Origin: a virus
IMG/VR virus record: IMGVR_UViG_3300045421_000501
Coordinates: 1-64,000 of that record
DNA length: 64,000 nt
Reading direction: 5' to 3' (one strand)
Each line of letters begins with the position of its first letter. Position 1 is the stretch's first letter. A model generated the notes under the pieces. It was given only the letters and a program-made list of their open reading frames with translations. It was not told where the DNA came from and searched no databases. This document shows, in pieces, positions 61,134-64,000 of this stretch. The translations under genes were made by a program, and so were the position numbers.

Positions 61134-61957
61134 TAATATACTCTTGTATTACAAATGGATATGATGAAATTCCAGATCATTATTATGATCCAGAAGTTCG
61201 TTATGTCATGTTTCATGATGGAACGATTGAAAAAAAAGGTCCATGGGAATTTATAGATATTCGAGATTATTGTGATCTAGAATGTCCTAAAAGATTATCT
61301 TCTTATCCCAAAATCAATCCACATAAGTTTTTTTCTGAGGGTGAAGATACTGTTTGGATTGATGGTTGTTATGTTCAAACTCAAGAATGGGTAAATTTAT
61401 CAAAAGAAATATTTAAAAAAAATAAATTTACTCATATTCGACATCCTCTAAAATTTAACTTTATTGAAGAAGCGATTGAGAAATATGTGGGATCTTTTAG
61501 TACTAGAGAAGACATACTCGAAATTTGTAATTTATTGAAAGAAAAAAATTATAATTTTTATAAGTATTCTAGTCCAATTTTATGCTGCATTTGGAGAACA
61601 ATCACCGAAGAAATGAATATTTTTCATGATACTTGGTGGGAATATTCTTTAATTGGACTAAATCGAGATCAAATTTCTTTTGATTATGCTAAACAAAAAC
61701 ATAATTTGAATTGGCAAATTATTGAAGACTGGCTTTCTGTGGGAGTGGATTGGTCTCGTGTAACTGGGAAATTGGCAAGAAAAAAAATACATCCGCAAAA
61801 AGGAGATCTTGAGCAATATTTAAGAAAAGAAGAAATGCTTTCTGAAATATCTAAAATAACAAAAATGCCTTGGAAATTATATTTGAAACATGATTTTTCT
61901 ATATCTATTTATAGATGGGTAACTAATCCAGAACTTCCGAGATCAACTTCGAAGTAG
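61130..61957 (+). CDS. Single-domain TOD1/DUF616-like glycosyltransferase
   Basis: 275 aa, third copy of the domain in the two-domain protein upstream, overlapping it by 4 bp. Starts MIIYSCITNGYDEIPDHYYD, with TVWIDGCYVQTQEW, CCIWRTITEEM, WWEYSLIGLNRDQISF and a basic KLARKKIHPQKGD end. The first 159 bp equal 60327-60485 with one mismatch. Last gene of the glycan cluster. Acceptor and donor unknown. Confidence 0.7.
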   Translation: MIIYSCITNGYDEIPDHYYDPEVRYVMFHDGTIEKKGPWEFIDIRDYCDLECPKRLSSYPKINPHKFFSEGEDTVWIDGCYVQTQEWVNLSKEIFKKNKFTHIRHPLKFNFIEEAIEKYVGSFSTREDILEICNLLKEKNYNFYKYSSPILCCIWRTITEEMNIFHDTWWEYSLIGLNRDQISFDYAKQKHNLNWQIIEDWLSVGVDWSRVTGKLARKKIHPQKGDLEQYLRKEEMLSEISKITKMPWKLYLKHDFSISIYRWVTNPELPRSTSK

Positions 61958-61971
61958 AGTATTTATGCTTA

Positions 61972-62000
61972 TTGACATGTATTCCAAAATACATTATACT
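61972..62000 (+). promoter_or_regulatory. psbA promoter, sigma-70 type
   Basis: TTGACA (61972-61977), 17-bp spacer, TATACT (61995-62000). Start near 62007, about 150 nt before psbA. Confidence 0.85.
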
Positions 62001-62006
62001 AAATAT

Positions 62007-62156
62007 TGTTAAGAAATCAAAACATTTCTTACTCACTCCCGCTAACCGAGACCTATGGGAGTCTAAATACGTCCCTTATACCTATGCAGGAGGGTTGCAT
62101 AGGAATACTTGTACCGTTCAGCACCTCCTGGACTAATTTACTACCCATTTAATTAA
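62007..62156 (+). promoter_or_regulatory. Structured psbA leader RNA (PhotoRC-like position)
   Basis: The GGGA at 62057-62060 can pair upstream with CTCCC (62036-62040, as GGGAG) or downstream with TCCC (62072-62075). A strong hairpin CCTATGCA (62081-62088) / TGCATAGG (62096-62103) has loop GGAGGGT, whose GGAGG can pair with CCTCC at 62124-62128. PhotoRC RNAs are described upstream of psbA in marine cyanobacteria and cyanophages; location fits, consensus not checked. Confidence 0.65.
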
Positions 62157-62473
62157 ATGACTGCTACAATTGCTTTACAAAAACAATCTAATCCATGGAA
62201 TCAATTCTGCGATTGGATTACTTCTACCAATAACCGCCTTTATGTGGGTTGGTTTGGTACTCTGATGATTCCTACTCTTCTTGCAGCAACGATTTGTTTC
62301 ATCATCGCCTTCGTTGGCGCACCCCCGGTGGACATTGATGGTATTAGGGAACCAGTTGCTGGTTCTCTTATGTGGGGCAACAACATCATCTCTGGTGCTG
62401 TTGTTCCTTCTAGCAACGCAATCGGATTGCATCTATACAATATTTGGGATGCAGCAAGTCTTGATGAGTGGCT
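62157..62473 (+). CDS. psbA: Photosystem II D1 protein PsbA, exon 1
   Basis: Reaction-centre protein expressed by the phage to keep photosynthesis running. Exon 1 codes residues 1-105 and two bases of codon 106: [20 protein letters not shown] start, [51 protein letters not shown]. Translation without splicing would stop after WLYK at 62480-62482. Three residues near the exon end are unusual: Leu 93, Asn 95 and Asp 98, where D1 normally has Phe, Pro and Glu. Splice site derived from P1 pairing of the intron. Confidence 0.93.
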
Positions 62474-63290
62474 TTATAAATAATATTGGGTCACTTTAAA
62501 TCGGGTGAACTGCTGGAAAGCTAAGTTCTCTTATGAAACACAAACATCATCTTACTCCAAAATATCTTGGTGGGTCTGACGAACCACAAAATCTTGTAGA
62601 GGTTTCTCCAACACAACACGCTATGTTTCATTATTGCAACTGGCGTCTTTGGGAAAATAAAGAAGATATGATTGCTTGGAAAGCACTTGCAGGGTATTCT
62701 TCAAAAGAAGAAATAATCCAACAAGTTATTTCTCTTGCAGGTAAGAAGGGTGGTAAGGTTGCAAAAGAAAGCGGACAACTTCGTGCTGCTGCTCTTAAAC
62801 AACCTAAAAGTGTTAGGCAGAAAATTGGTAAAAACCTTATCAACTTTGCCTACAAAAATCCAAAAAATGCAACACAAGAAACTCTAACTAATAGAAAGTA
62901 TAAGAAAGTATTTCACATTTACGAAAAACTAACTGAACGGTCTATTGGTAAACATCTTGGAAATGTTGAGTTTAATCCAGAACAAGATAAAACACTTAAA
63001 ACTGTTTGTTCTATGATACTGGAAAAGTATGGGGTAAAAGTTTATCCTTCACATCTTAATAGTGTTGCTAACGGAAATAGACTTTTAACGAGTGGTATTT
63101 CTTGCAGTTGGGTTTTAGAGAATACGCCAATCAGCAGCCAAGCCACAGACGATACTTCTGTGGAAGGTTCAGAGACTAGTCGGTTCAACAAGCGTGTTGA
63201 GTAATACGACATTAGCGCCCGACACCTTATGAAGATAATAGGGTGAAGATATAGTCCAGTCCATATGGAAACATATGGTTCCCCCGACTG
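62474..63290 (+). mobile_element. Group I intron in psbA, 817 nt, with internal endonuclease gene
   Basis: Exon 1 ends AGTGGCT (62467-62473), which pairs over all 7 bases with GGTCACT at 62489-62495 (P1), with the required U-G wobble at the splice site. The intron ends in G (63290) after CCCCCGACTG. Joining 62473 to 63291 restores [24 protein letters not shown] at about 63246-63257 is the typical P7-region element of group I introns. The element carries an HNH gene at 62533-63204. Confidence 0.93.
62533..63204 (+). CDS. Intron-encoded HNH homing endonuclease
   Basis: 223 aa. The N-terminal MKHKHHLTPKYLGGSDEPQN with LVEV and TQHAMFHYCNW is an HNH motif (His 5/6, Asn 20, His 29, His 33). The middle is Lys/Gln-rich; the end SHLNSVANGNR followed by SGISCSWV resembles the DNA-binding modules of phage homing endonucleases. 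It probably cuts intronless psbA near the insertion site. Its 3' end overlaps the intron core. Cyanophage S-PM2 is known to carry a psbA intron with an associated endonuclease (F-CphI); whether this is its homologue I cannot tell. Confidence 0.85.
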   Translation: MKHKHHLTPKYLGGSDEPQNLVEVSPTQHAMFHYCNWRLWENKEDMIAWKALAGYSSKEEIIQQVISLAGKKGGKVAKESGQLRAAALKQPKSVRQKIGKNLINFAYKNPKNATQETLTNRKYKKVFHIYEKLTERSIGKHLGNVEFNPEQDKTLKTVCSMILEKYGVKVYPSHLNSVANGNRLLTSGISCSWVLENTPISSQATDDTSVEGSETSRFNKRVE

Positions 63291-64000
63291 CTATAATGGG
63301 GGTCCTTATCAACTCGTCGTCTTCCACTTTCTTATCGGCATCTTCTGCTATATGGGTCGTGAGTGGGAACTATCTTACCGACTGGGTATGAGACCCTGGA
63401 TTTGTGTTGCTTACTCTGCACCTGTTGCTGCTGCTAGTGCGGTATTCCTTGTTTATCCTTTCGGTCAGGGTTCCTTCTCAGACGGTATGCCCCTGGGCAT
63501 CTCCGGCACCTTCAATTACATGTTGGTGTTCCAGGCTGAGCACAACATTTTGATGCACCCCTTCCACATGCTTGGTGTGGCTGGTGTGTTCGGCGGCAGC
63601 CTGTTCTCCGCCATGCACGGTTCACTGGTTACCTCTTCCTTAGTGCGTGAAACCACCGAGAGCGAGAGCCAGAACTACGGCTACAAGTTCGGTCAAGAGG
63701 AAGAAACTTATAACATTGTTGCTGCTCACGGTTATTTTGGAAGACTTATTTTCCAATATGCATCATTCAACAACTCTCGTTCACTTCACTTCTTCCTTGC
63801 TGCTTGGCCTGTAGTTGGCATCTGGTTCACTGCTTTAGGTGTTTCTACAATGGCTTTTAATCTCAATGGACTGAATTTTAATCAGAGTATTCTGGATAAT
63901 CAGGGTCATGTTATTAAAACTTGGGCAGATATTTTAAATTCTGCTGGACTTGGGCTCGAAGTAATGCACGAAAGAAACGCACATAATTTTCCTTTGGATC
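63291..64000 (+). CDS. psbA: Photosystem II D1 protein PsbA, exon 2 (3' partial)
   Basis: Completes codon 106 and continues [20 protein letters not shown] to [12 protein letters not shown], where the window ends; about 17 residues are missing. Conserved ligands include His 118 (VFHFL), His 198 region ([10 protein letters not shown]), His 215 and His 272 regions. Residue 130 is Glu (MGREWEL), the form found in high-light D1. The first two thirds are GC-richer with C-ending codons, and the last third returns to phage-like AT-rich codons. Confidence 0.96.

Noticed and set aside
62157-62483. psbA as a truncated 108-aa pseudogene
   Set aside because: The stop comes from intron sequence; P1 pairing and exact restoration of the D1 frame show a spliced gene.

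Overview
The window is part of the genome of a T4-like cyanophage (a myovirus infecting marine Synechococcus or Prochlorococcus). The evidence is direct. A T4-type virion block (gp17 to gp23), a T4-type replication, recombination and late-transcription block (uvsY, uvsW, gp55, gp47, gp46, gp45, gp44, gp62, regA, gp43, uvsX, gp41, gp61) and nrdA/nrdB sit beside typical cyanophage host-derived genes: psbA, hli, hsp20, mazG and a 2OG-Fe(II) oxygenase. The DNA is AT-rich and all convincing genes lie on the plus strand, many joined by ATGA stop/start overlaps.

Layout. 1-11.2 kb: DNA packaging, tail sheath and tube, portal, prohead protease, scaffold and major capsid protein, with TATAAATA late promoters in several gaps. 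11.3-30.3 kb: tail completion, recombination, late sigma factor, clamp and clamp loader, DNA polymerase split into two ORFs, recombinase, helicase and MazG. 30.3-37.2 kb: cyanophage-specific, mostly uncharacterised proteins. They include one with a T4 internal-head-protein-like targeting sequence, a QueC-like PP-loop protein, a tandem-repeat protein, a decayed gene, an Ig-domain virion protein and a small protein that copies a motif of the major capsid protein. 37.2-42.1 kb: primase, ribonucleotide reductase and a small nuclease. 42.1-47.6 kb: five cell-wall or lysis-related proteins interleaved with nine tRNA genes (Arg, Pro, Ile, Ala, Asn, Thr, Gly, Leu, Ser), driven by several near-perfect host-type sigma-70 promoters.

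47.6-62.0 kb: a long one-directional cluster for nucleotide-sugar and glycan chemistry. It contains a GDP-mannose 3,5-epimerase, about eight glycosyltransferase-like proteins including GT10, GT11, GT17 and GT25 types, two FkbM-like methyltransferases, a 2OG oxygenase, a carbamoyltransferase and a triplicated TOD1/DUF616-like domain. It is preceded by a structured RNA whose position and pseudoknot fit the wcaG RNA motif. 62.0-64.0 kb: psbA (photosystem II D1), interrupted by a group I intron encoding an HNH endonuclease; its second exon runs off the window end.

The strongest candidates for new biology are the split polymerase with what looks like a homing-endonuclease scar, the glycan cluster with its RNA switch-like leader, the capsid-targeted internal protein and the capsid-motif mimic, and the structured leader of the tail-lysozyme-like gene. 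Gene names rest on recognised motifs and conserved T4-like gene order; no database search was possible.
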